A stretch of DNA of 64,000 nucleotides from positions 62,001 to 126,000 of the forward strand of contig JBFWMF010000010.1 of assembly GCA_050251735.1 (NCBI GenBank). Direction: 5' to 3'. Positions within the stretch are counted from its first letter, which is position 1. Each line of letters begins with the position of its first letter. Below are positions 15,960 to 25,303 of the stretch, piece by piece. The notes beneath the pieces were generated by a model, which had not been told where the DNA came from, did not search any database, and worked only from the letters and a program-made list of their open reading frames with translations. Origin of the DNA: Desulfitobacterium sp050251735. GTDB taxonomy: Bacteria > Bacillota > Desulfitobacteriia > Desulfitobacteriales > Desulfitobacteriaceae. Position numbers and translations under genes: made by a program.

Positions 15960-16403
15960 ATGAAGAAAATTTTAGTGATGTTACTGGGTTTAATGATAGT
16001 AGTTGGCCTAATAGGCTGCAGCTCCGGGGAGGGTGACGCAAACGGGCCGGATAGCTACGAGGGCTATTGGTTCATCCTTGCGGAGCTAGACGAAAACGGC
16101 GAAGAGATCAAATTTTACGGCAACACCCGTTTTCATATATCGCTCCCTGCGGACGGGAAAGTAGAAATCTACACGGAGCGCTACAACTATGATAAGAAAA
16201 TATGGTATGAAAAAGAAGACATGCCGCCAGGTTTTACCTACACCTACGACAAGGAAGCTGACCTGCTGACGGTGCAAAAGGCCGGCGAGCCTACTGTTAC
16301 CTTCCAGAAGACCACCTACAAGGGGAGCAATGCGGTGGAAATGTTCCCCGATAATTCCAAGGAAAAAACCATTCTGACCAGAGAAAATCCTAAACCGAAA
16401 TAA
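15960..16403 (+). CDS. Small lipoprotein B of the repeat-flanked cluster
   Basis: A 147-residue predicted lipoprotein with signal KKILVMLLGLMIVVGL and lipobox LIGCS near residue 20. The mature part carries SYEGYWFILAELDENGEEIKF and a lipocalin-like strand alternation ending in VTFQKTTYKG, in the manner of small beta-barrel lipoproteins. ATG 15960 has GAAGGGA nine bases upstream. It lies 36 bases after lipoprotein A and 21 before lipoprotein C, as expected for one operon. No function is known to me. Confidence 0.72.
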   Translation: MKKILVMLLGLMIVVGLIGCSSGEGDANGPDSYEGYWFILAELDENGEEIKFYGNTRFHISLPADGKVEIYTERYNYDKKIWYEKEDMPPGFTYTYDKEADLLTVQKAGEPTVTFQKTTYKGSNAVEMFPDNSKEKTILTRENPKPK

Positions 16404-16424
16404 AGCATTAAAGGAGAGATGTCC

Positions 16425-16874
16425 ATGAAAACAAAAATTATATTGGCGCTGTTCCTTGGGATTTGCGTTTTGCTGGGAGGCTGTAATGAAAAAGGTGTGA
16501 CACAGAGTGAGCAGATAAAAAAGGAACAGACTTATTACGTATGGATCAGCGTTGCTATCGATTCCTCGAAGCCTGTGAAAGTCTATGCCGACTGCATGCG
16601 AGAAGAGGATCGAAAGAAAATGGACGATAGGGAGGCTACCACCAGTGGTGACTTTGAGTTCTTAGCGGCCCCGGCATACACCAGAAATGGGGAAAAAGTG
16701 GAGATGGACGGCTCTGTTACAGTATATGTAACAGATGAAAACAAGACATCCATCACCATCCCCGTGAAGGGTTCCTATATCGTGGATGATGATACATCGC
16801 CTGCTGCTTTGGAATCTTATTACTTCAGGTATATCCACGGAGAATTGATTCAATCGTTTCCGCCCAAATATTGA
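16425..16874 (+). CDS. Small lipoprotein C of the repeat-flanked cluster
   Basis: A 149-residue predicted lipoprotein with signal KTKIILALFLGICVL and lipobox LLGGC near residue 20. The mature domain is polar with strands such as TYYVWISVAIDSSKPVKVY and GSVTVYVTDENKTSITIPV, which look like an Ig-like or beta-sandwich fold. The ATG at 16425 has AAGGAG eight bases upstream; ATG 16419 would be too close. It is followed by the Yip1-type membrane gene. No known family is recognised. Confidence 0.7.
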   Translation: MKTKIILALFLGICVLLGGCNEKGVTQSEQIKKEQTYYVWISVAIDSSKPVKVYADCMREEDRKKMDDREATTSGDFEFLAAPAYTRNGEKVEMDGSVTVYVTDENKTSITIPVKGSYIVDDDTSPAALESYYFRYIHGELIQSFPPKY

Positions 16875-16914
16875 AATACTCAAAATAAACCCATTCGAAA
16901 GGTAGGTGTTACTT

Positions 16915-17469
16915 ATGGAAAATATCAAGCCATCACTATTCAGAACGATTTTTGGCATGATGATCAATCCGGGGGGAACGTTGAAAAATGCCCTGCTCAC
17001 CACAAGATGGTATTTTTCCGTCGCAGTGTCGGCGGTAGCCTTCGGTCTGTTTTTTGGGCAGACAGGGTTTGATCTTTATAAAACAGGACAGAAAGGATTG
17101 GAGTTTGTCCTACTCTCGGGAGCCATCGGCCTCGCTTACGGACTACTGGTCATCCCTCTCCTCGGATTTATTATCTGGACGGTTTTGAAGCTCTCTAAGG
17201 GAGAGCGGAAAATGAAGGAGACCGTATCGGCCTTTTGCCTCAGCTACAGTGGGGCATTGATTTACGGTTTGATTGGACTTGTTTTTTCCCTTGCATTAGG
17301 CTGGAAAACCTCAGTGGCGTTTGGCGTGACAGGCGTGTTATGGGCTATCGGTCCCATGATTATTACCATCAGGGATCTGACCGGCGGGAAAAATGCCCTG
17401 AGTATCCCTATTGCAACAACAGTAGGCGCAGCAGTACTTATTTCATGGTCAATTCTTGGGAACATATAG
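16915..17469 (+). CDS. Yip1-type integral membrane protein
   Basis: A 184-residue protein with about five hydrophobic helices. The N-terminal segment FRTIFGMMINPGGTLKNAL before the first helix is typical of bacterial YIP1-domain proteins, in which a conserved NP motif precedes a bundle of helices. YIP1 proteins in eukaryotes act in vesicle traffic; in Firmicutes their role is largely unknown and they are often encoded near lipoproteins and efflux genes. ATG 16915 is preferred over GTG 16906 on ribosome-site spacing. It is followed by a second membrane gene after 12 bases. Confidence 0.72.
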   Translation: MENIKPSLFRTIFGMMINPGGTLKNALLTTRWYFSVAVSAVAFGLFFGQTGFDLYKTGQKGLEFVLLSGAIGLAYGLLVIPLLGFIIWTVLKLSKGERKMKETVSAFCLSYSGALIYGLIGLVFSLALGWKTSVAFGVTGVLWAIGPMIITIRDLTGGKNALSIPIATTVGAAVLISWSILGNI

Positions 17470-17481
17470 GAGGTGAAGCAG

Positions 17482-18039
17482 TTGGAAGAGGATAGAAAGA
17501 CAGGAAAAATGGGACGAAACTTAGTACGACGGTTATGCTTTATCGCCATAGGAATCAGCGCCTTCTCCAACCCGATGGAGCGTTTAAACACCTACGATAT
17601 GTTATTTGGAGCCTTGGCCGGTCTTTTGTTCGGCTGGCTATTCAGAAAATTTCTCAGGAGCTTTTTAAGCCTGTTCAATGGTAAATTCAAAAAAGAAAAG
17701 GGCAAGGAGCCCATCCGGGATGCTGTAGACAGGGGCATGCTTTTTTTGGTTCCCTTCACGGTCATGCTGTTGCTTGCGGTCTATTATCTGAATTGGTCTG
17801 AGACACGAGGATTTGTTGCGGCTGGTATTATGGCGGTAGGCACAGCGGCAGCCATAGAGTTTGGCAAAGCTAAGGGCAAGCAGGAGATCCGAAATACCCT
17901 GGCAACCTCAGGAATATCCTTCCTGTTCTCCTTCCTGTGGACCCTGTCCTATGCCTATCTAGCAAAAGCTCCCTCACTGGTTGAAGGTGGAGTTGAACTG
18001 ATTAGAGGAATTGCGTCGGGAGGGGGTATCGGATTATGA
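17482..18039 (+). CDS. Multi-spanning membrane protein of unknown family
   Basis: A 185-residue protein with a TTG start; TAGGAGGTGA ends 6 bases before it, which decides the start over the in-frame GTG 17473. Helices are seen near residues 20-35, 45-60, 92-110, 115-130 and 145-165, separated by a basic loop (KFKKEKGKEP). The sequence is not one I recognise. Its stop overlaps the start of the large secreted protein by four bases (ATGA), so both are probably made in a fixed ratio and may interact in the membrane. Confidence 0.62.
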   Translation: MEEDRKTGKMGRNLVRRLCFIAIGISAFSNPMERLNTYDMLFGALAGLLFGWLFRKFLRSFLSLFNGKFKKEKGKEPIRDAVDRGMLFLVPFTVMLLLAVYYLNWSETRGFVAAGIMAVGTAAAIEFGKAKGKQEIRNTLATSGISFLFSFLWTLSYAYLAKAPSLVEGGVELIRGIASGGGIGL

Positions 18040-20903
18040 AAAAATGGCTAGTAAACGTTTTTATCCTGTGCTTTACACTTATAAACTTGCTGCCCCTTAC
18101 CGTATTGGCGGCAGGAGATAGTGTGGCTCCTGAGAAGCCCTATGAAAAAGTCGCTGCCAAAGGCGGACGCTGGTATGCTGAACCCCTTGCATACAACGGG
18201 AAAACAAATCTGGTGGTGGGTTATACCGGAAGCTGGGAAAGCTCCGGAAAAGCGCAGCTAGCGTTTGAGATTAAGGAAAAGACCGTGCTGTCGGGTATTT
18301 ATCTCCCTTTTGCGGGAAACGTTGAGGGTGAGGTTGTTTTACGCCTGGCGGACGCCGCTGGAAATAGTTACAAAGGTTTCACCGTGGAAAGACAAACATC
18401 CGATGGAATTAGAGAATCCCAGCAGCCGGGCTCATCAGAAATCAGAACCACCTGCATTTTCACACCAAGCGGCGACATCACCCTACCCAAAGGGCAATAT
18501 ACCCTGTTGGTAGAAGGCTCGGCAAATTTGACAGGTGCCTTTTTGGTGAAGGGCTTTCATTCTGGAGCTTATGAGAAATACAGGCAGTCGCTTCTTGCTT
18601 GGGAGCTGGAAAATAATCCGGTTCAAGGTAAGGAGGTAAAGGCCGAGCAAGCCTTTGGCAAGGAAGAGCTTAGCAAAGACACAGAGGCGGAGTATGACTA
18701 TAGTGAACAGCAAGCAGCCCGTCCTCCTGAGTTTGCGCTGGATGAGGAATACCAGATCGATGAAATTATTGTGAGCACTTTTAACGACGGCAAGGGCGCC
18801 TCCCCAGGCAAGATCTCAATTATGGACGCAAACGGGAAGATGGTGTATTCCGGTCAATCCTACGGGGTCAGTATTGAGAATATCGCCAACGGGGCATGGA
18901 AGATTGCTCCCGCTATGCTGCTGCCTGCCGGTAATTATTCCATTGCCTTGTCCCAACCGGAGGTTTTAAGCTACGATCAAGCCGGCGAACCTCTCTTCTA
19001 TGTCAAGGCTTCTCTTCCCGTGCAGCTACGGGAAGATTTTACAGGAACCTACAGAATAAATCTGGATACCTACAAAACAAGCACTTTGATGGGGAAAGTG
19101 GCGGAGAAAAGCAGCAGTTTTTCTCTGAGGGATTTTGAGCTTACGGTTCTGGATAAAGGGACGGAGCTTGAGCTGATTGGAAAATACGAGGGTCTGCCTT
19201 TTTCCCAACGTTGTGAAATTGTAGAGAAAACTGCAGAAAAAATTGTTGCCCGCTTTGACTTCGCCGCTGATCTTACGAAGCTTCCCTACAAGGCTAAGGT
19301 TTCGGCAAAAGCGACGGTAACCCTTGTTAAAGCTGCTGGCGGCGCCCTACAAATCGGCCTAAACGGTACCGGTGTCTACGACCGTGCAGCAAGTGCGGAA
19401 AAGGGCGCGGATCACAACACCTATGACTTAGAAGCAGCGGGAATCATGGCTCAGCGGGAGCTTCCTCCCTTCGTGATGACGGCGTTGGGTCAAGCTGGAG
19501 GAGCGGGAAAGATTCCAGGGCCGGACAATGCCGCCCAGGCGGCAGCAGGCATTCTGTTTCCTCCCCTCGCAGGTCTGGTGGTCAGCGTCTTGCAGGAAGC
19601 ACTCAAACCCAAGGTGCCTGCTAAAGGTGTTGTACGCGATAAGAGTTGGTACAAGAAGAAATATCCGGGCAAAACCGATGAGCAGCTGGCCATGATTATG
19701 CTGGGAGATGCCATGGGCAGTACTGACAATCCCGATGAAGGGGATGCTGTTTCCATTGGAGACAATGAACACAGCGAAAGCAGTTCCGGTCTTTCTAGTC
19801 AAAACGAATTTGGAAGCGATTATGAAGAGGAAGCTGAGCCTGTCTGGGAAACCGAAGAAGAGCAAGGATCAGAGTCGGAGCCAGAGTCAGAGACTGTGTC
19901 CGATAGTGAACAGATGGAAGAAAAAACGGCTATGGAGGCTGAACAATCTGAGCAAGAGCCTGAAACCATGGTAGTGCAGACCTCGGCCAACGGTGCGCAA
20001 ACCCTGTATGTTAAAGATCCGAAAACAGGTGAATGGGTGGATCCTCAAACAAACAGTGTTCTGGATATCGAAAAACATGGCGCGGCATTGGAACAGATGA
20101 AAAAGGAACAAGAGTGGAGCAACAAGGAGTTCGATAAGATCAGCGCAGGAGAAAGCGAACACGATAAAGCTCTGCGTGACAGTATGGAGAAGATTTCGCA
20201 AAAAGAAGATCAAGAAAACTATAAAAATATTTTGAGATCGAAATATGGTACCGACGATCTGGAGCAAATCTCAACGATCGTTGAAGAGAGGCAGAAAAGA
20301 GCCGCTGAATGGGCAGAAACCTGGCGCAGAAACGATAAAGTTATCGGTACAATGGAAGTTGGCGCAGTAGCTGTCGGCACGGCTGCAGATGTGGGCGTTG
20401 ACGGGCTTGCTCTCATCACCCCGGGGGGCACAAAGATCCGCGCTGGATACAAGGTGATTAAGGGAATGGCAGGTACCATGGCGGATGCCGGAGCAAAGGG
20501 AAAAGATATAGTCAACTGGGGAAATGTGACAGAGGGGGCTATCAAGGGTGGAGCCGACGCTGCTTTGGATTATATTCCGGGTAGTGGGGCAAAGACCATA
20601 GCAGCCAAAGCCGGAGTTAACCTTCTGGGGGAAAGCGCGGGATCGGCAGCAGGCGCTGCGCTGCGTGGCGAGGATGCAGGAAAGGCGCTCAGTGAAGGGA
20701 TAAAATCCGGAGCCTATAAGGCAACTGTCGGCGCTATCACAGACAGGGTAGCCGGTGATTTGCCCAACCCTGTTGTGACAAGAGGTACTTTTAAAGCCGT
20801 GCCAAACCTGAAGAACGTTATTGTCAGCAACTCGAGTGCAACAAAAATAGGTGCCACACTGGTAGATGAATATGGTGTCAAGCCTGTTGTGATGGGTGAC
20901 TGA
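18036..20903 (+). CDS. Large secreted multidomain protein, toxin-like C-terminus
   Basis: A 955-residue protein with a signal peptide (KKWLVNVFILCFTLINLLPLT, cut near residue 26). Two beta-sandwich-like units follow, ending in LPKGQYTLLVEGS (about residue 155) and LPAGNYSIALSQ (about residue 300), similar to pre-peptidase-type domains. A further beta-rich region follows, then a very acidic glu/ser linker (about 578-642) and a charged coiled part with PKTGEWVDPQT. The last 190 residues are rich in gly/ala and hydrophobic (VGAVAVGTAADVGVDGLAL, KTIAAKAGVNLLG), as in the pre-toxin or membrane-passing regions of polymorphic toxins. No catalytic motif is recognised after it. Whether it is a toxin, an adhesin or a structural protein is open. 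Confidence 0.65.
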   Translation: MKKWLVNVFILCFTLINLLPLTVLAAGDSVAPEKPYEKVAAKGGRWYAEPLAYNGKTNLVVGYTGSWESSGKAQLAFEIKEKTVLSGIYLPFAGNVEGEVVLRLADAAGNSYKGFTVERQTSDGIRESQQPGSSEIRTTCIFTPSGDITLPKGQYTLLVEGSANLTGAFLVKGFHSGAYEKYRQSLLAWELENNPVQGKEVKAEQAFGKEELSKDTEAEYDYSEQQAARPPEFALDEEYQIDEIIVSTFNDGKGASPGKISIMDANGKMVYSGQSYGVSIENIANGAWKIAPAMLLPAGNYSIALSQPEVLSYDQAGEPLFYVKASLPVQLREDFTGTYRINLDTYKTSTLMGKVAEKSSSFSLRDFELTVLDKGTELELIGKYEGLPFSQRCEIVEKTAEKIVARFDFAADLTKLPYKAKVSAKATVTLVKAAGGALQIGLNGTGVYDRAASAEKGADHNTYDLEAAGIMAQRELPPFVMTALGQAGGAGKIPGPDNAAQAAAGILFPPLAGLVVSVLQEALKPKVPAKGVVRDKSWYKKKYPGKTDEQLAMIMLGDAMGSTDNPDEGDAVSIGDNEHSESSSGLSSQNEFGSDYEEEAEPVWETEEEQGSESEPESETVSDSEQMEEKTAMEAEQSEQEPETMVVQTSANGAQTLYVKDPKTGEWVDPQTNSVLDIEKHGAALEQMKKEQEWSNKEFDKISAGESEHDKALRDSMEKISQKEDQENYKNILRSKYGTDDLEQISTIVEERQKRAAEWAETWRRNDKVIGTMEVGAVAVGTAADVGVDGLALITPGGTKIRAGYKVIKGMAGTMADAGAKGKDIVNWGNVTEGAIKGGADAALDYIPGSGAKTIAAKAGVNLLGESAGSAAGAALRGEDAGKALSEGIKSGAYKATVGAITDRVAGDLPNPVVTRGTFKAVPNLKNVIVSNSSATKIGATLVDEYGVKPVVMGD

Positions 20904-20940
20904 CAGACGATGGCTAACTAGGTAGAAGGGAGACTGGACT

Positions 20941-21858
20941 ATGAGATTAAATAAAAAGGAAATGTCCTTTTTAGCAAAAACATTCAGCGATTCCAATCCA
21001 CTCGGCCTTTTTTCTGGAATCGATATCCAGCTCAAGGGTGATGAGCAAAATACGTTGGAGAAAAAAGGGGTTCTGGCCGGAGAAAAACCTACACCGGAAG
21101 CCGCTAAACTGCTTAGCGCCGCGGGAAATCCACAGCGTTGCACAAGGCTTGTCTTAAAAGATGGCGCATATTTCATTGAAAAATATGCCTATAAGTCAGG
21201 TGATGCCTATGCCCTGGCAGAAAACGACGGCGGGGAAGTCCTTCTTTCTCCGCAGGAAAAGCTGGATGAGTCTTTATTTCAGCTTTCCCAGTGGATCGGA
21301 ATGTCCGACTTGAGAACCTTCGACCTGAATACGGTGCTTTCAGGAGATGAGCTAGTGGTGCTTTTAGCCATGGTGGATATCCGCAGAACCAATGTGCTGC
21401 TAACTTATTTGGGAAGGGAGACCAAAAAAGAAATTTCCTTTGCTCAGATACGCCAGCAGCTGGATCAGCCTGAGCGGGGCAGCCTGACTCGCATTCTCAC
21501 CGGAAACTACAATTATTCCGTTCCTAAAACTGAAGATACAAAGGCAATTCTGGATCAACTTACAACCAAAAAAATAGTGGACTTTAATGAAGGATACTCG
21601 CTTCTCGGCCCCTATGAGGAGCTTGCGGAAAAATTCCTCGTACCCCAGACTGTCGTAATGCTGGAAACCTTTAATCAGACAGAAAAAAAAGAGATTGTAG
21701 GCGCGGGGGTGTTATGTGTGTGCGCGGGGATGCGGGAAATGATCTCCCTTGTTTTCAGAGAGGGAGCCGTAGAGCTCGCTTCTATTTCCGGTCGGCAGCT
21801 CTTAAGGATGATGGAAGATTTTCTGAATTGCCCGGACGTGCTTCAAAATGAGAGATAA
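20941..21858 (+). CDS. Cytoplasmic 305-residue protein of the repeat-flanked cluster, unknown
   Basis: A soluble protein with no signal or membrane helix. It begins with KEMSFLAKTFSDSNP and has two similar halves of mixed alpha/beta character: a first with TRLVLKDGAYFIEKYAY and a second with GAGVLCVCAGMREMISLVFREG. The layout, with a winged-helix-like start, strands and a second repeat, is loosely like EspG-type secretion chaperones of type VII systems, but no motif proves it. It follows the large secreted protein by 37 bases with AGAAGGGAG upstream and is the last gene before the right 54-bp repeat. A chaperone or immunity role for the large protein would fit the position; this is a guess. 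Confidence 0.6.
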   Translation: MRLNKKEMSFLAKTFSDSNPLGLFSGIDIQLKGDEQNTLEKKGVLAGEKPTPEAAKLLSAAGNPQRCTRLVLKDGAYFIEKYAYKSGDAYALAENDGGEVLLSPQEKLDESLFQLSQWIGMSDLRTFDLNTVLSGDELVVLLAMVDIRRTNVLLTYLGRETKKEISFAQIRQQLDQPERGSLTRILTGNYNYSVPKTEDTKAILDQLTTKKIVDFNEGYSLLGPYEELAEKFLVPQTVVMLETFNQTEKKEIVGAGVLCVCAGMREMISLVFREGAVELASISGRQLLRMMEDFLNCPDVLQNER

Positions 21859-21909
21859 TCGGCCGTGCGGTTATATAAAAGCGGACGGCACCTCCACAGA
21901 AATAGGATA

Positions 21910-21963
21910 ATTCCTGATAAACAGCGTGCTACAAGGCCCCTCACCCGAATAGGTGAGGGGCCT
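21910..21963. repeat. 54-bp terminator-bearing repeat, copy 2
   Basis: This is the second copy of the element at 14740-14793, of equal length, with four mismatches. Its hairpin lies between two convergent genes and can terminate both the cluster on the plus strand and citrate synthase on the minus strand. Confidence 0.87.
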
Positions 21964-21973
21964 TGTAGTGTTA

Positions 21974-23341
21974 TCATCTATTATGCAAAGGAACATATTT
22001 CTGACGGGGGACGACATTCTTATAGGCGGGGCGAATGATTTTTCCGCCATTGACGATTTCTTCGATGCGATGAGCGCTCCAACCGGCAATCCGGGAGAGG
22101 GCAAAAATAGGAGTAAACATTTCCAAGGGAAGATTGAGCATTTGATAAACGAAACCCGAGTAGAAGTCCACATTAGCACTGACGCCTTTATAAATCTTCA
22201 TGTGCTTAGCAATAATCTGAGGTGCTAGCTCCTCTACTTTAGCGTAGAGTTGGAATTCGTTCTCTAAGCCCTTTTCAGTGGCAAGCTTCGAAGCATAATG
22301 CTTAAGCACCACGGCCCTGGGGTCAGAGATGGAGTAGACAGCATGGCCAATGCCGTAGATCAATCCGGAGCGGTCAAAGGCTTCCTTCTGAATAATTCGA
22401 TTCAAGTAGGCTCTAAGTTGGTCTTCATCCTGCCAATCGGAGAGATTCTCCTTAATATCTTCGAACATCTGAATGACTTTGTGGTTGGCACCTCCATGTT
22501 TGGGTCCTTTTAGAGAGCCAAGTGCGGAGGCTATCGCTGAATAAGTATCCGTCCCTGTGGAAGTGACGACATGAGTAACAAAGGAGGAGTTATTGCCGCC
22601 GCCGTGCTCCGCATGGAGGACGAGAGCCAGATCAAGAAGCCTGGCTTCCAGTTGCGTATATTTGTGGTTGGGGCGAAGCATGTACAGAATATTTTCGGCA
22701 AGGCTTAGTTCCGGTTGGGGACTATGGATGACCAAGCTTTCATTGCCATGATAGTGGGTATAGGCCTGGTAACAATACACTGCTAAGGAAGGGAAAGCAG
22801 CTATTAAGCGAATGCATTGTTTAAGTACGTTTCTTATTGACGTATCATCAGGATTGGAATCATAGCTGTAGAAACCTAGGACACTTCGTGCCATACCGTT
22901 CATAATGTCTTTACTGGGTAGATTGAGGATCATATCGCGAGCGAAATTATCGGGGAGCTTTTGATAGATATCGAGAAGATGATGGAAATCCAACAGCTCT
23001 TGTTTGTTAGGTAAGTTGCCGAAGAGAAGAAGGTAGGCTGTTTCTTCAAATCCGAAACGATTATCCTCCATAAAACCCCGGGAGAGATCCTCGATGTCAT
23101 ACCCTCGGTAAATGAGGCGACCTGGGACGGGGACCATTTCCCCTTCGTCGATTATATAGGAGTGAACCTCACCAATCTCTGTTAAGCCAACCAGTACTCC
23201 TCTGCCGTCTAAATCACGAAGACCTCGCTTGACTTCATACTTGCTGTAGAGCTCCTGATCAATCGGTCCTTTTTCTATGGTGAGATCACATAGAGTATCT
23301 AGCATTATTTCTTCAAATTGTTTTCCTTCATAATTTTCCAT
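21974..23341 (-). CDS. Citrate synthase
   Basis: A 455-residue citrate synthase that condenses oxaloacetate and acetyl-CoA. Active-site segments are visible: LHAEHGGGNNSSFVTHV with the first histidine, GPKHGGANHKVIQMF, GIGHAVYSISDPRAVVLK with the second histidine, and VDFYSGFVYQML with the catalytic aspartate. It is longer than the 370-residue Bacillus type and has an extra N-terminal 60 residues. The start is set at 23341 on the minus strand because GAGGAG lies 7 bases upstream of that ATG; the in-frame start further out has none. It stands alone, with no aconitase or isocitrate dehydrogenase nearby. Confidence 0.93.
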   Translation of the reverse strand: MENYEGKQFEEIMLDTLCDLTIEKGPIDQELYSKYEVKRGLRDLDGRGVLVGLTEIGEVHSYIIDEGEMVPVPGRLIYRGYDIEDLSRGFMEDNRFGFEETAYLLLFGNLPNKQELLDFHHLLDIYQKLPDNFARDMILNLPSKDIMNGMARSVLGFYSYDSNPDDTSIRNVLKQCIRLIAAFPSLAVYCYQAYTHYHGNESLVIHSPQPELSLAENILYMLRPNHKYTQLEARLLDLALVLHAEHGGGNNSSFVTHVVTSTGTDTYSAIASALGSLKGPKHGGANHKVIQMFEDIKENLSDWQDEDQLRAYLNRIIQKEAFDRSGLIYGIGHAVYSISDPRAVVLKHYASKLATEKGLENEFQLYAKVEELAPQIIAKHMKIYKGVSANVDFYSGFVYQMLNLPLEMFTPIFALSRIAGWSAHRIEEIVNGGKIIRPAYKNVVPRQKYVPLHNR

Positions 23342-23684
23342 AGCACAACTCCTCTGTTTTTTGATATAGACGTGTAGCATTGTTACATAGATAGACAGAC
23401 AACTTTATATATATTATGAGTTGCCACCTAAAATTTGTCAAGAGATTTTCTGTAGGCTGTTGTCGGGAAGCTTACTTTATATTATATATTATATTGTGAA
23501 GAAAAATAAGAATGGGAGAGGGCTCAATCTATGTATACATGCAATGTTGAGGCTAAAGAAAAACTGATGAAAAGGATCTATTGAAGTATAAAATTTATTA
23601 AAGTAAAGAATTTATTGAGGTATGGATTTGACCTGCTATAGTTAGGTGAGGAAAATGTGTAATCTTCATGAAGGATGGGATCCA
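23342..23684. other. AT-rich divergent intergenic region
   Basis: No gene is seen. The region separates citrate synthase (minus) from a permease (plus) and holds long AT tracts, for example around 23473-23500, so promoters for both sides probably lie here. I could not assign clear -35/-10 pairs. Confidence 0.4.
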
Positions 23685-25130
23685 ATGAACTTTGATAGCC
23701 GGCTTCTTACTCGTATTCGCAGCATACTGACTTTTGCTCTTAGTATCACCTATTTGGGCAATTTAGCGATAAAATCTCCTGCCATCGAAGACTTGATTTT
23801 TGTTCTATTACTGATTGTGCTTGGTTTGAGCTTTATGGAGGTTTCAGGATCCTCTAGAGCGATTGGCTACGCAACATTCACGATTAGTAGTATTTTGCTG
23901 CTTTATACTAAAGCTCCTTTGGGTGTCTGGCGAGAGGCTTTGCATAGCAATCTTTTTTTTGTGGTTATGTTTGTTATGGTCCCTTTATTGGGAATTCCTA
24001 TTCAACATGGGGGATATACTCAAGCTCTCGAAGGAGTATTTGAGCGATATATTAAGACCAATAGTCGTTATTATTTACTGGTCAGCTTTTTATCAGCCTT
24101 TGTGGGGATCCTAGTCAACATAGCTGTGGTGCCCCTTGTCTATCAAATCTGTCGGAACAGTAGATTAAGTTCGAATCATAAGCTGCTCAGCTCGGCCATC
24201 AGTCGAGGCTTTAGCACCTGTACCATTTGGGCCCCGACGACTGCAGCCATTGCTTTAGTTGTCCAACTAACGGGTTCTAATTGGGCTACCTTTTTCCCCT
24301 TCGCCATCACTGGCGGGATTATTATAGGAATCGTTGGTTATGTGATGACTATCTATGAAGAGAGAAGGACGATTCAAAGACTCGGAGTTATTGGAGAGTC
24401 GATCTCCATCGTGGGATATACCCCTCTTATCGAGGAATTTACCCCCGAGGAGGCGAATCAACCTGGTGAAAGTTATCAAGTTGCAAAAATCATCGAACTA
24501 TGTGCCTTTGCAATTTTTTTGATTTCAGGAATCGCCATTATTTCCTGGGCGACGGGAATCTCAACTATTGCTATCGTTTCAATCTCAGGCTTGATTTATC
24601 CATTAATTTGGTTGTTATTGATTAAGCGCTTACCGGTATTTTGGCAAGAGTTCAAAGGGGATTACTTTTATTATCGCTTACCTGCTATTAAAAATGAGAT
24701 GATTCTTTTTATCGGGGCTGGTTTATTGGCTCATAGCGTCAATTATTCTAACTTAGGGGATTATGTTCCAAAGATGCTGACCTACGTGGTGGGAACAAAT
24801 GCGCTGTTCTTGACATTGGTGATTCTTGGTAGCTCACTTTGCATTTCTGCCTTAGGTGTTCATCCCATTGTCACAGTGACGATTCTGGGGGGAACGGTAC
24901 AAGCCGCGGCTTATGGGGTTTCGCCCACGTATTTGGCTCTTGTTCTGGCGGCCTGTTGGTCGATTGGCACAGCGATTTCACCCTCATCAGCGAATGTGAT
25001 CGCCGTATCCAGCATTGTTGGGGAATCACCTTTGCGTGTGAGTATTCACTGGAACGGTCTATATGCACTATTTTCGGTCATCGCATTAGTGGGTTTCCTG
25101 ACTGTAATGCGCACCTTGGGGGTATTATAG
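23685..25130 (+). CDS. Putative ion/organic anion permease, ~11 helices
   Basis: An integral membrane protein of about 481 residues. Two similar halves of five or six helices are separated by a polar loop (TPLIEEFTPEEANQPGES, about residues 248-266). Segments such as STCTIWAPTTAAIAL in the first half and GTAISPSSANVIAVSS in the second resemble the paired hairpin loops of ion transporter superfamily carriers (DcuC, ArsB, CitM types). No family can be named with certainty. The start is taken at ATG 23685 behind AAGGAT; GTG 23646 and ATG 23655 are possible too. Its place next to citrate synthase hints at a carboxylate substrate, but only weakly. Confidence 0.65.
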   Translation: MNFDSRLLTRIRSILTFALSITYLGNLAIKSPAIEDLIFVLLLIVLGLSFMEVSGSSRAIGYATFTISSILLLYTKAPLGVWREALHSNLFFVVMFVMVPLLGIPIQHGGYTQALEGVFERYIKTNSRYYLLVSFLSAFVGILVNIAVVPLVYQICRNSRLSSNHKLLSSAISRGFSTCTIWAPTTAAIALVVQLTGSNWATFFPFAITGGIIIGIVGYVMTIYEERRTIQRLGVIGESISIVGYTPLIEEFTPEEANQPGESYQVAKIIELCAFAIFLISGIAIISWATGISTIAIVSISGLIYPLIWLLLIKRLPVFWQEFKGDYFYYRLPAIKNEMILFIGAGLLAHSVNYSNLGDYVPKMLTYVVGTNALFLTLVILGSSLCISALGVHPIVTVTILGGTVQAAAYGVSPTYLALVLAACWSIGTAISPSSANVIAVSSIVGESPLRVSIHWNGLYALFSVIALVGFLTVMRTLGVL

Positions 25131-25303
25131 AGTTTTGAGCTCTAGGATAAATTGCGAAGGTTAATTGGAGAAGATAATTACAAAGGATAATGAAAAGAAC
25201 AGATTTTTTATTGAGTAGGTAGGAAGCAATTTGTTCTTGAGTAATGATTCTATTCTGGACTATAATAAAATTTAGCATATTTTAAAGAGGTAGTTTCCAA
25301 AGA

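Noticed and set aside
20271..21176. A 301-codon frame on the minus strand
   Set aside because: It is antisense to the end of the large secreted protein and to the 305-residue gene, has many cysteines and serines in random order, and no start signal.
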